NCBI RefSeq assembly: GCF_030064165.1 | Contig: NZ_CP125947.1 | Span: forward strand, 4,340,001-4,404,000 | Direction: 5' to 3' | From: Comamonas resistens | GTDB taxonomy: Bacteria > Pseudomonadota > Gammaproteobacteria > Burkholderiales > Burkholderiaceae_C | DNA length: 64,000 nucleotides | Shown: positions 38,037 to 46,562 of the stretch, piece by piece | Numbering within the stretch: the first letter of the stretch is position 1 | How the letters are laid out: each line of letters opens with the position of its first letter | The notes under the pieces: model-generated | What the model saw: the letters and a program-made list of their open reading frames with translations, nothing else | What the model was told of the DNA's origin: nothing | Database searches by the model: none | Position numbers and translations under genes: made by a program

Positions 38037-38911
38037 AGCGTCTCGGGTATGTCGATCTGGCCTTCAAAAACAAACTCGGCTGGGCCGGTCATGCGCACAC
38101 GGTCCTGCGCGCCGCCAGCCCATTCAATGGTCAGCAGGCCACCGCGCGTGTGGACATCCACGCGCGCATCCAGCAGCCCCCAGCCAATGCCCGCCACCAC
38201 GGCCGCGCAAGCGCCTGTGCCGCAGGCCAGCGTTTCGCCGGCTCCACGCTCATAGACGCGCAGCTTCACCTCTGCGCGGTTGATGATCTGCATGAATCCA
38301 GCGTTCACACGCTGCGGAAAACGCACATGGTGTTCGATCAGCGGACCCTGTGCTTCAACCGGCGCCCTGTCCACATCCTCGACCACCTGCACGGCATGGG
38401 GGTTGCCCATGGACACTGGCGCTACCCAAACCGTAGCTGGCTGCGCAGACTCATCAAGGGCAAGAGGCCATTTCTGTGCATTTCCCTGCATCTGGGGCTG
38501 CAAGCCTTCGGCGATGAAGGGCACCTTGGCCGGGTCCAGCTGGGGGGCCCCCATGTCGACGGTCACGCGGCCATCCGCATGCAGCTCGGGCGCGATCACG
38601 CCGGCCAGGGTGTGAACGCGGATCACGCGCTTGTCGGTCAAGCCCTTGTCATGCACATAACGGGCAAAACAGCGCGCGCCATTGCCGCACTGCTCCACCT
38701 CTCCGCCGTCGGCGTTATGAATCACATATTCAAAATCCACGCCCTCGGCAGGCGCTGGGCGCACGGTCAGAATCTGGTCGGCTCCCACGCCGAAATGGCG
38801 GTTGGCCAGGTAGCGGTACTGGGCGCTGCTCAGGCCCAGTCGGCCCTGTGTTTCGTCAAGCACGACAAAGTCGTTGCCCGCGCCTTGCATCTTGGTAAAG
38901 CGAATCTGCAT
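38033..38911 (-). CDS. dapF: Diaminopimelate epimerase
   Basis: DapF converts LL- to meso-diaminopimelate for lysine and peptidoglycan synthesis. It is 292 residues from the ATG at 38911 ([19 protein letters not shown]). Both active-site Cys motifs are present: [16 protein letters not shown] and [17 protein letters not shown]. An ATG four codons upstream (38923) is an alternative. It supplies the meso-DAP used by the MurE of this window. Confidence 0.97.
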   Translation of the reverse strand: MQIRFTKMQGAGNDFVVLDETQGRLGLSSAQYRYLANRHFGVGADQILTVRPAPAEGVDFEYVIHNADGGEVEQCGNGARCFARYVHDKGLTDKRVIRVHTLAGVIAPELHADGRVTVDMGAPQLDPAKVPFIAEGLQPQMQGNAQKWPLALDESAQPATVWVAPVSMGNPHAVQVVEDVDRAPVEAQGPLIEHHVRFPQRVNAGFMQIINRAEVKLRVYERGAGETLACGTGACAAVVAGIGWGLLDARVDVHTRGGLLTIEWAGGAQDRVRMTGPAEFVFEGQIDIPETL

Positions 38912-39002
38912 GATGCCAGACATTATCGGCCTATCCCGCCCTGGTCTGCAGCGGGCCAACCCCGCTGTGGCAGAACTGTGCACGACAGATAGCCCCAACT
39001 GG

Positions 39003-39548
39003 TCAGCGATACAGTTTCTGCAACAGGTTCAGCAACTGCTGCTGCTCCTCAACGCTGAGGTGGCTGACTGCCGCGCTCTCGCTGGCCTTGAGCTGAGGCT
39101 CGGCCTGATCCACCAGGGCTCGCCCTGCCTCCGTCAGATACAGCCCCATGGCACGCCCGTCACGGGGATGGGGACGGCGCTCCAGAAAGCCGCGCCGCGT
39201 CATGACTTCGATCATGCCCACCATATTGGGCGGCAGCACATCGAGCTGCTGGCACAGCTGACGCGAGGTGATGCCGGGGTTGCCCCCCACCAGGGACAGC
39301 AGGGAGAACTCTACGATCTTGAGATCAAAGCCCTCCATGCATTTGACAAACACTCCCACCAGGGACAGGGAAGCGCGCCGTGCGTTATAGCCCAGCAGGG
39401 ATTCCAGAAAACTGGCATTGACCTGATCGACCGCAAACACCTCTGCAGCAGGTGCCGTCTCCTGCTGCCCTGCATCCTTCGGGGCGCGCTTGCCGCGCGC
39501 CGGGGTGGCTTTGGTGGTCGACGTTCCGACAGGCTGATGAGCAGGCAT
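39003..39548 (-). CDS. MarR-family regulator, last gene of the aromatic-acid operon
   Basis: A 181-residue winged-helix regulator from the ATG at 39548 ([11 protein letters not shown]). A basic, probably disordered N-terminal 45 residues precede a MarR fold: dimerisation helix, [20 protein letters not shown], recognition helix region [16 protein letters not shown], and the wing [22 protein letters not shown] with the typical DGR. MarR proteins in hydroxycinnamate operons (HcaR, CouR types) are released by the aryl-CoA thioester. I infer the same logic here. Its likely site is the palindrome at 47369-47383. Confidence 0.85.
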   Translation of the reverse strand: MPAHQPVGTSTTKATPARGKRAPKDAGQQETAPAAEVFAVDQVNASFLESLLGYNARRASLSLVGVFVKCMEGFDLKIVEFSLLSLVGGNPGITSRQLCQQLDVLPPNMVGMIEVMTRRGFLERRPHPRDGRAMGLYLTEAGRALVDQAEPQLKASESAAVSHLSVEEQQQLLNLLQKLYR

Positions 39549-39628
39549 TTTTGGCTTCAACTTCAGGAGCAAGAGAGCTTTGTCTTTGCTCAATTCTGCC
39601 GGTTTCAGAGGCCTTTGGTCAAAATTCG

Positions 39629-41392
39629 TCAGGCCGCCGGCGTGAATAGCTGGTTGCCGTGCACGACGGAGGCCTGCGTCCATTGCAACTTCATCAGGCC
39701 CAGGCGCCATTCGATCTCCGGCAGTATGCGCTGCTGCAGCTGTTTGAGCGGCCCTTGCCAACGGGCCTGATCCGTACCCTCTGTCGCCGCGATCCGGGCC
39801 CAGGCCCAGCCCATCAGCACCACGGCCACGCAGCGCAGATAGTCGTCGGCCACACGCCAGGCCAGGGTGTCATCTTCCTTGCAGGCCTGCGCCAGTACCG
39901 TGGTGAAGTAACGCAGTTGCGCGAGGCAGCGCAGCACCTCGGCATCCAGCGTGCGGCCCGCATCCAGGCTTTGGCGCAAGGACAGCAGCCACTGGCCCAT
40001 GGACTGACCGCCATCGGGCAGCACCTTGCGTATCAGCAGATCTATGGCCTGAATCTCGTTTGTGCCTTCATAAATCATGGCCACGCGCGAATCGCGCACG
40101 ATCTGCTCCACGCCCCATTCGCGGATATAGCCATGACCGCCAAACACCTGCAGACAGGCACTGGCGCCCTCGAACGCCTGCTGCGTCCAGGCGGCCTTGA
40201 GCACGGGCGTGATCAGACTGCACCACTGCTGTGCCTGCTCGCGTGCCCCGGCATCCTCCGCATGGCGGGCCACATCGAGGTAAATACCTGTTTGATAGGC
40301 CAGCACGCGCCCGCCATCGATCCAGGCACGCTGCAGATCGAGCGTGCGGGCGATTGTCGGGTGCTCGATGATCAAATCCGCAGCATCCCCCGCTCCCCGC
40401 GACGCCGGCACCGCGCCCGGCGCGCGCATCTGGCGGCGCTCCAATGCATAGGCATGGGCCTTCTGCCAGGCCGCGTCCAGCAGGCCCACGCCTTGCAGGG
40501 CCACATGCAGGCGCGCGGCATTCATCATCACAAACATGGCATTGAGGCCCGCCCCGGGCTGGCCGATCAGCCAGCCCTGCGCCGCATCAAAGCGCATCAC
40601 GCAGGTGGGGCTGCCATGCAAACCCATTTTTTCCTCGATGCGCTCGCAGACCACGCGGTTGCGCTCACCGCCCCGCAGCACCTTTGGCACCAGAAACAGC
40701 GAAAGCCCCTTGGGTCCGGCGGATGCCCCGGGCAGACGCGCCAGCACCAGATGCACGATGTTTTCGGTCAGATCATGCTCGCCGCCGGAGATGAAAATCT
40801 TGCTGCCGCTGATCTCGAAACGCTCGGCCAGCTCTGACTCGCCAACCGGTACAGCCTGCGTGCGCACCAGCCCCAGGTCGCTGCCCGCATGGGCCTCCGT
40901 CAGACACATGGTGGCCAGCCATTCGCCACTGGCCACCTTGGACAGATATGCGGCCTTGAGCGCATCGCTGCCATGGTGCTTGAGGCATTCATAAGCACCA
41001 TGCAACAGCCCAGGCGCCATGGTCCAGCCATGGTTGGCCGCGCTCAACCACTCATAGAGCACGCCTTCCAGCACCCAGGGCAGGCCCTGGCCGCCGTCTT
41101 CCTCGGCACAGGCCAGCGCAGGCCAGCCCGCCTGCCAGAAGTCCTGATAGGCCTGTGCAAAACCCGGCGGTGTGGTGACCTTGCCCGCGGCAAACTGCAC
41201 GCCCACCTCGTCGCCTTCGCGCGACAACGGGGCTACCACCTCGCCCACCCACTTGCCGGCCTCTTCCAGCACCTGCTGCATCAAGGCTTTGTCGGTAGCT
41301 GCATGCGCCGGTAAACGCTGCAACTGCTCATCGGCCTTGAGTACATCGAAAAGAAGAAACGCGTTATCGGCGCTGGCGGGCAAATAGGACAT
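39629..41392 (-). CDS. Acyl-CoA dehydrogenase (long, DmdC-like type)
   Basis: An FAD-dependent acyl-CoA dehydrogenase of 587 residues, the longer subfamily with an N-terminal cap and C-terminal extension (related to FadE/DmdC types). Landmarks: MCLTEAHAGSDLGLVRTQA, KIFISGGEHDLTENIVHLVL, MGLHGSPTCVM, GGHGYIREWGVEQIVRDSR, and IYEGTNEIQAIDLLIRKVL. The ATG at 41392 (MSYLPASADN) is chosen; the open frame upstream is shadow sequence over a repeat. In context it would oxidise an aryl-propanoyl-CoA to the enoyl-CoA, feeding saturated side chains into the pathway. The substrate is inferred. Confidence 0.9.
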   Translation of the reverse strand: MSYLPASADNAFLLFDVLKADEQLQRLPAHAATDKALMQQVLEEAGKWVGEVVAPLSREGDEVGVQFAAGKVTTPPGFAQAYQDFWQAGWPALACAEEDGGQGLPWVLEGVLYEWLSAANHGWTMAPGLLHGAYECLKHHGSDALKAAYLSKVASGEWLATMCLTEAHAGSDLGLVRTQAVPVGESELAERFEISGSKIFISGGEHDLTENIVHLVLARLPGASAGPKGLSLFLVPKVLRGGERNRVVCERIEEKMGLHGSPTCVMRFDAAQGWLIGQPGAGLNAMFVMMNAARLHVALQGVGLLDAAWQKAHAYALERRQMRAPGAVPASRGAGDAADLIIEHPTIARTLDLQRAWIDGGRVLAYQTGIYLDVARHAEDAGAREQAQQWCSLITPVLKAAWTQQAFEGASACLQVFGGHGYIREWGVEQIVRDSRVAMIYEGTNEIQAIDLLIRKVLPDGGQSMGQWLLSLRQSLDAGRTLDAEVLRCLAQLRYFTTVLAQACKEDDTLAWRVADDYLRCVAVVLMGWAWARIAATEGTDQARWQGPLKQLQQRILPEIEWRLGLMKLQWTQASVVHGNQLFTPAA

Positions 41393-41470
41393 ACATAACC
41401 GGCTGCGACGCAGCAAATGAAAATCTCTGAATAGCGCTCCCATGCGCGCCGAGCGCGGCCCATGCCAGAG

Positions 41471-41543
41471 ATGCCAAGCAAGGGCCGCCCCGCCGCGAGG
41501 GCATCGTCCCCCTCGGGGGGAAGCGGCGTAGCCGCTCAGGGGG
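41471..41543 (-). repeat. Family-1 dispersed 3'-end repeat, copy e
   Basis: Minus strand CCCCCTGAGCGGCTACGCCG begins directly at the stop codon of the Bug gene at 41544. The distal end reads GGCCCTTGCTTGGCATC. Confidence 0.75.
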
Positions 41544-42551
41544 TCAGGTATCCGCAGTAAAGCCGATCTGCTTGACCAGCGGACCCCAGCGCTCGAACTC
41601 GGCCTGCTGCGATCGGGCCATTTCCTCGGGTGTGGAGCTGGTGGCAATCAGGCCCACCACGCCCACGCTTTCCTTGAGCGCATCGCTCTTGAGTGCCGCC
41701 ACAATCGCTGCATGGGCGCGCTGGCGCACATCGGCAGGCGTCTTGGCATTGGCGTAGAAACCAAACCACTCTTCGGCCGTCAGATCGCTGAAACCCTGCT
41801 CGGCAAAAGTGGGCACATTGGGCAGATAGGGGTTGCGCTTCGGGCCGCTGGTGGCCAGCACACGCAGCTTGCCGGCCTTGTAATAGCTGAGAAAGTCTCC
41901 GCTGGGGCCCATGACGGCTGCAATTTGGCCGCCCGCCAGATCGGACACCGCTGGCGCCGTGCCACGATACGGCACATGGCTGAGCTTGATGCCAGAGCGC
42001 AGGCTGAGCAGCGAGCCAATCAGATGCGGCTGGGTGCCGGCACCGGGGCTGCCAAAGCTGGCCTTGTCGGGGTTGTTCTTGCACCAGGCCAGAAAGTCCT
42101 TGAGCGTCTTGACCTCGGCAGGCACGGCAGGGCCGACGGCCAAGCCGTGGTGCATGATGGCGCCAATCGAAATCGGCTCGAAATCCTTGGCCTGATAGGT
42201 CAGCTTGCTATAGATATGGGGATAGATGGAGAAAGCCGAGACCTGGGACAGAACGATGACCGAACCGTCACCCGCGGAGTTGCGCAGGTTCTCCAGCGCG
42301 ATGCGGCCGCCTGCGCCGGGCTTGTTTTCCACCACGCCCATGTTCTTGCTGTAGCTGGTGCCGCCAATCTTCTCTGCCACGCGGCGCGCCACCGAATCAC
42401 CGGCACTGCCTGCCGGGAAGCCGTACAGAATGCGCACCTGCTCCAGCGGCCCGCTGCCCTGTGCGTAAGCACTGCGGGCAGCCATGCCACCGATTGCGGC
42501 CAGCGCCGCACCTGCGCCCAGACTTTTGACGAAATTACGACGATCTTGCAT
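41544..42551 (-). CDS. Bug/TctC-type solute-binding protein 1
   Basis: A 335-residue periplasmic binding protein of the tripartite tricarboxylate transporter family (Bug). The N-terminus has a twin-arginine-like signal (DRRNFVKSLGAGAALAAIGG, cleavage near SAYAQ). Family signatures: ILYGFPAGSAGDSVARRVAEK, VVENKPGAGGRIALENLR, LKDFLAWCKNNPDKASFG, and the C-terminal TAEEWFGFYANAKTP. A strong ribosome site (AGAGGAGA) precedes ATG 42551. It is a near copy of the next gene upstream. No tctA/tctB membrane genes are present, so the transporter partner must be elsewhere. Ligand unknown; aromatic acid uptake is inferred from the operon. Confidence 0.92.
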   Translation of the reverse strand: MQDRRNFVKSLGAGAALAAIGGMAARSAYAQGSGPLEQVRILYGFPAGSAGDSVARRVAEKIGGTSYSKNMGVVENKPGAGGRIALENLRNSAGDGSVIVLSQVSAFSIYPHIYSKLTYQAKDFEPISIGAIMHHGLAVGPAVPAEVKTLKDFLAWCKNNPDKASFGSPGAGTQPHLIGSLLSLRSGIKLSHVPYRGTAPAVSDLAGGQIAAVMGPSGDFLSYYKAGKLRVLATSGPKRNPYLPNVPTFAEQGFSDLTAEEWFGFYANAKTPADVRQRAHAAIVAALKSDALKESVGVVGLIATSSTPEEMARSQQAEFERWGPLVKQIGFTADT

Positions 42552-42649
42552 GTTTGTCTCCTCTAGATTCTTGCTTGTATGCAGGCTGTGACCTGTCTTG
42601 AAATTATCAGCCCCAGGTCATCAGGCGAAGGGCTGAAATGCACGCCAGT

Positions 42650-43642
42650 TCAGGAGTCGCCGGTAAAGCCAATCTGCTTGACCAGCGCCCCCCAGCGTTC
42701 GAACTCTGCCTGCTGGGAACGCGCCATTTCCTCCGGCGTGGAGCTGGTGGCAATCAACCCGACCACGCCCAGACTCTCCTTGAGTGCATCGCTCTTGAGT
42801 GCTGCCACAATCGCTGCATGGGCGCGCTGGCGCACATCGGCGGGCGTCTTGGCATTGGCATAGAAGCCAAACCATTCCTCGGCCGTCAGATCGCCAAAGC
42901 CCTGTTCGGCAAACGTAGGCACATTGGGCAGGTAGGGGTTGCGCTGCGGGCCGCTGGTGGCCAGCACGCGCAGCTTCCCGGCCTTGTGATAGCTCAGATA
43001 GTCGCCGCAGGGGCCCATGATGGCCGCAATCTGGCCGCCAGCCACATCCGAAACGCCGGGCGCCATGCCGCGATAAGGCGCATGACTGAGCTTGACGCCC
43101 GAGCGCAGGCCCAACAACGCGCCCAGCAGATGGGGCTGACTGCCTGCGCCAGGGCTGCCGAAGCTGGCCTTGTCAGGGTTGTTCTTGCACCAGGCCAGGA
43201 AGTCCTTGAGCGTCTTGACCTCGGCAGGCACGGCCGGGCCGACGGCCAGGCCGTGGTGCATGATGGCCCCGATCGAGATCGGCTCGAAGTCCCTGGCCTG
43301 ATAGCTGAGCTTGCTATAGATATGGGGATAGATGGAAAAAGCCGAGACCTGCGAGAGCGCGATCACCGAGCCATCACCGACAGCATTGCGCAGGTTCTCC
43401 AGTGCAATGCGCCCGCCGGCACCGGGCTTGTTTTCCACCACGCCCATGTTCTTGCTGTAGCCGCTGCCCCCGATCTTTTCGGCCACGCGACGGGCCACCG
43501 AGTCACCGGCGCTGCCTGCCGGGAAGCCGTACAAAATGCGCACCTGCTCCAGCGGACCACTGCCCTGCGCATAGGCGCTACCGAAAGCGGCCAGCACAGC
43601 GCCAGCACCCAGGCCTTTGACGAAATTGCGACGACCTTGCAT
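42650..43642 (-). CDS. Bug/TctC-type solute-binding protein 2 (tandem paralogue)
   Basis: A 330-residue paralogue of the protein at 41544, identical over long stretches (for example AEEWFGFYANAKTPADVRQR) with scattered substitutions. It carries the same RR-containing signal (GRRNFVKGLGAGAVLAAFGS, then AYAQ). The ATG at 43642 has ACAGGAGAC upstream. The two copies look like a recent tandem duplication within the operon. Differences cluster in part around the ligand-lobe segments (SHAPYRGMAPGVSDVAGG against SHVPYRGTAPAVSDLAGG), which might tune specificity. Confidence 0.92.
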   Translation of the reverse strand: MQGRRNFVKGLGAGAVLAAFGSAYAQGSGPLEQVRILYGFPAGSAGDSVARRVAEKIGGSGYSKNMGVVENKPGAGGRIALENLRNAVGDGSVIALSQVSAFSIYPHIYSKLSYQARDFEPISIGAIMHHGLAVGPAVPAEVKTLKDFLAWCKNNPDKASFGSPGAGSQPHLLGALLGLRSGVKLSHAPYRGMAPGVSDVAGGQIAAIMGPCGDYLSYHKAGKLRVLATSGPQRNPYLPNVPTFAEQGFGDLTAEEWFGFYANAKTPADVRQRAHAAIVAALKSDALKESLGVVGLIATSSTPEEMARSQQAEFERWGALVKQIGFTGDS

Positions 43643-43713
43643 GACTTGTCTCCTGTTAGAAATACCAACTCTTAGGCTCAATCACTGAAAAACAGCCACA
43701 GCCCGTCAGAGGG

Positions 43714-43784
43714 ACAGCGAGCAAGCGCCGCCGCGCAGCGAGGCTGTCGTCCCCGGAGGGGTAAGGCGCGCAGCGCCTCAGGGG
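43714..43784 (-). repeat. Family-1 dispersed 3'-end repeat, copy f
   Basis: Minus strand CCCCTGAGGCGCTGCGCGCC begins 8 nt after the stop codon of the SDR gene. The distal end GGCGCTTGCTCGCTGTCC diverges slightly from the consensus. Confidence 0.7.
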
Positions 43785-43791
43785 AAAGCAA

Positions 43792-44559
43792 TCATCGCGG
43801 CGCCATGCGCAGCGCGCCATCCAGGCGAATCACCTCGCCGTTGAGGTGATCGTTGTGCACGATATGCACGGCCAAATCTGCAAACTCCGAAGGCTTGCCC
43901 AGACGCGACGGGAAGGGAATGGACGCTGCAAGCGACTGCTGCACGGGCTCGGGCAGTTCCTGCATCAGCGGCGTGGCAAACAGACCCGGCGCCACCGTGC
44001 AGACGCGGATGCCATGCTGGGCCAGATCGCGCGCCATGGGCAGCGTCATGCCCACCAAACCGCCCTTGGATGCGCTATAGGCCTGCTGCCCCACCTGGCC
44101 ATCAAAAGCAGCCACCGAGGCAGTGTAGAGAATCACGCCGCGCGCCCCATCCTCCAGCGCATCCAGCCTGGCGCAGCGCGCGGCAAACAGCCGCGTCATG
44201 TTGTAGCTGCCGATAAGGTTGACACGGATCACGCGCTCAAAATCCTCCAGCGGCGCGGGCTCGCCATCGCGGCCTATCACGCGCTTGGCCGTACCGATAC
44301 CAGCCACATTCATCAGGATGCGTGCATCCTGCCCCCAGTGGGCCTTGATCTGGTCCAGCGCTGCCGTCACGCTGGCCGCGTCACAGATATCGCACTCCAG
44401 GGCCAGACCGTTGATGTCCGCCGCCACCGCCCTGGCCTTGTCGATCTGGCGGTCCAGCACCGCAACCCTGGCCCCTGCAGCCGCCAGCGCACGCGCCGTG
44501 GCTTCTCCAAGGCCGGATGCGCCGCCCGTGACAATGGCAATCTGTTCCCGAACTTGCAT
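43792..44559 (-). CDS. Short-chain dehydrogenase (3-hydroxyacyl-CoA dehydrogenase type)
   Basis: A 255-residue SDR. It has the NAD-binding motif IVTGGASGLGEATARAL, LDRQIDKA with an Asp that suggests NAD preference, ILMNVAGIG, and catalytic Ser then YSASKGG (YxxxK). The sequence most resembles type II 3-hydroxyacyl-CoA dehydrogenases (HSD10-like): FEDFERVIRVNL-like and PFPSRLGKPSEFADL stretches. In this operon it would oxidise the 3-hydroxyacyl-CoA formed by the crotonase. It lies 32 nt downstream of the CoA ligase gene. A thiolase or hydrolase to finish the route is not in the window. Confidence 0.9.
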   Translation of the reverse strand: MQVREQIAIVTGGASGLGEATARALAAAGARVAVLDRQIDKARAVAADINGLALECDICDAASVTAALDQIKAHWGQDARILMNVAGIGTAKRVIGRDGEPAPLEDFERVIRVNLIGSYNMTRLFAARCARLDALEDGARGVILYTASVAAFDGQVGQQAYSASKGGLVGMTLPMARDLAQHGIRVCTVAPGLFATPLMQELPEPVQQSLAASIPFPSRLGKPSEFADLAVHIVHNDHLNGEVIRLDGALRMAPR

Positions 44560-44591
44560 TTCGCTATCCTTTTAAAATCTGTTTGCGCTTA

Positions 44592-46523
44592 TCAGTGTTG
44601 GGCTTGAGGCTGATTTGGCTTCAAGATAAAGGGCAAGGTCCCGGCATACAGCCCCTCCACCACATCGGCGCGATGCTGCAAGACCGCGCGCTGATTGATG
44701 GAACCCTTGTCCGTCACCTCGCCCAGATCCAGCGAGGGGGCACGCGTCGATGCCACGGCCCTGGCAATACGGGTGGCGCTGCCGGTGGCGCTTTGCGCCA
44801 GCCGATCGAACACGGCCCGCAGATGCTGCTGCACGGGAGCACTGTGCATGATCTGCTCCAGCGTCGCCTCCGCTCCCAGGCCGCTGAGGGCCGCGCAGGC
44901 AGGCGTGCCGAAAACAATGGCCCCGACTTCCTTGCGATCCAGCCCTGTCAGCACCACATCCTGGATATAGGGAGCACCGGCATGAATGATCCTGGCGCGC
45001 AGCGGCCCCACATTGACAAAGGTGCCGGTGGCCAGCTTGAAGTCCTCGGCAATGCGGCCATCGAAGCGCAGGCCCTGGTTGCGGTCCTGCGGGTCGCGCC
45101 ACTGCACGGCGTCGCCGGTGCGGAAAAAGCCTTGCTCGTCGAAAGCCTCGGCAGTGGCCTCGGGCGCACGCCAGTAGCCGGGCGTGACATTGGGGCCGCG
45201 GTAGCGCACTTCCAGCTTGCCGTCGACTGGCGCCAGCCTCAGCTCCAGCCCCGGCACGGGCACGCCCAGGTCGCCGGAGCGCACATCGGGCCGGTTGATG
45301 AACAGCGCCGAAGGCGATGACTCCGTCATGCCCAGGCCCGTGCCCATCACGATGCGTTCGCCGCATTCGCTTTCCTGCGCACGGTGCAGGCTGTCCCACA
45401 CGGGCTGCGCCAGCGATGCCCCGGCATAGAAGAACATCTTCACGCGCCTGAGCAGGCTGGCGCGCAACTGAGCATCTTCCTCCATGGCGCGGGCAATGTA
45501 TTCAAAGCCCGTGGGCACGTTGAAGTACACGGTGGGCGATATCTCGCGCAGGTTGCGCAGCGTCTCGCCTATGCCTGCCGCCGTGGGCTTGCCTTCGTCG
45601 ATGAAGACCGTGCCGCCGTGGTACAGCGCGAGACCTATGTTCTTGTTGCCGCCGAAAGTGTGATTCCAGGGCAACCAGTCCACCAGCACGGGCGGGCCCT
45701 TGACCATATCGGGCATGGTCTGGGCAATCTGCTGCTGGTTGGCGCACCACATGCGGTGGGTGTTGATCACGGCCTTGGGCAGCTTGGTCGAGCCCGAGGT
45801 GAACAGAAACTTGGTGATCGTGTCCGGTCCCGTGGCCCGCATGGCCGCATCCACGGCGGGCGTGGGCGGTGTTGCCAGCAGGTCGGCAAACTGGGTATGC
45901 GGCGCAGCCCCTGCCGTGCTGTTGCGGTAGACCACTTCACACCCGGCGGGCAATACGGTGGACAGTACGGCACGCACGGCCTTGTCATAGCGCGCGGCAT
46001 CGCTAGCAAAGATCAGGCCGGGCGTGAGCGTATCGACCACATGGCGCAGCTTGGCGTAATCGGTGCTGACCAGCGAATACGGCACAGAGACCGAACAGTA
46101 GGGCACACCCGCGTAGAGACAGCCCATGGCCAGCATGGCGTGGTCCAGGTCGTTTTCGCTGAGGATGACAACGGGGCGCTCGGCCGAAAGCCCGCGCTCC
46201 ACCAGCGCCTGGCCGATGCTGCGCGCAGCTGCCAGTGCCTGCGCATAGCTGATGTGCTGCCAGTCGCCCGTGCGGCCGTCGGCCAGACGCTCGCGCTGGG
46301 CGATGAAGCTGTGCTCCGGCGTGGTCTGCGCCCAGTGCAGCAGCCGGTCCGTCATGCGCAGTGCATGGGGCTGCAGATCCTGCTCGGAGCGGATGTAGCA
46401 GCCCCCGTCATCGCTCTCGCGCACCTGTATGCTGCGCACGCCAAATTCCAGCTCGCGGTACCGGGGCTTGCTGCCCTCTTCGACCTGGCTGGCGGCCTGC
46501 ACGGCCGTGTCTGTCTCCTGCAT
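44592..46523 (-). CDS. Feruloyl-CoA synthase-type acyl-CoA synthetase
   Basis: An adenylate-forming CoA ligase of 643 residues, the long type typical of feruloyl-CoA synthases (Fcs). AMP-binding signature LFTSGSTKLPKAVINT (about residues 245-260), WNHTFGGNKNIGLALYHGG, GTGLGMTESSP (A5 motif), RTGDAVQWRDPQ (A7). The C-terminal part has LATGTFVNVGPLR in place of a standard A10 context. A clear GGAGA ribosome site precedes ATG 46523. It would activate a hydroxycinnamate or related aryl-propenoate; the exact acid is inferred from the family only. Confidence 0.87.
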   Translation of the reverse strand: MQETDTAVQAASQVEEGSKPRYRELEFGVRSIQVRESDDGGCYIRSEQDLQPHALRMTDRLLHWAQTTPEHSFIAQRERLADGRTGDWQHISYAQALAAARSIGQALVERGLSAERPVVILSENDLDHAMLAMGCLYAGVPYCSVSVPYSLVSTDYAKLRHVVDTLTPGLIFASDAARYDKAVRAVLSTVLPAGCEVVYRNSTAGAAPHTQFADLLATPPTPAVDAAMRATGPDTITKFLFTSGSTKLPKAVINTHRMWCANQQQIAQTMPDMVKGPPVLVDWLPWNHTFGGNKNIGLALYHGGTVFIDEGKPTAAGIGETLRNLREISPTVYFNVPTGFEYIARAMEEDAQLRASLLRRVKMFFYAGASLAQPVWDSLHRAQESECGERIVMGTGLGMTESSPSALFINRPDVRSGDLGVPVPGLELRLAPVDGKLEVRYRGPNVTPGYWRAPEATAEAFDEQGFFRTGDAVQWRDPQDRNQGLRFDGRIAEDFKLATGTFVNVGPLRARIIHAGAPYIQDVVLTGLDRKEVGAIVFGTPACAALSGLGAEATLEQIMHSAPVQQHLRAVFDRLAQSATGSATRIARAVASTRAPSLDLGEVTDKGSINQRAVLQHRADVVEGLYAGTLPFILKPNQPQAQH

Positions 46524-46562
46524 GGTCTTGTCTCCACCTCGTGATTGTTGAAGAGGCCTGGT

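Noticed and set aside
39549..39761. N-terminal extension of the MarR gene to 39761
   Set aside because: It overlaps the end of the acyl-CoA dehydrogenase gene by over 130 nt, and the extra residues do not resemble MarR proteins. ATG 39548 gives a normal length.
41393..41647. 85-residue N-terminal extension of the acyl-CoA dehydrogenase
   Set aside because: It would read through a family-1 repeat and into the Bug gene. The family start MSYLPASADN is at 41392.
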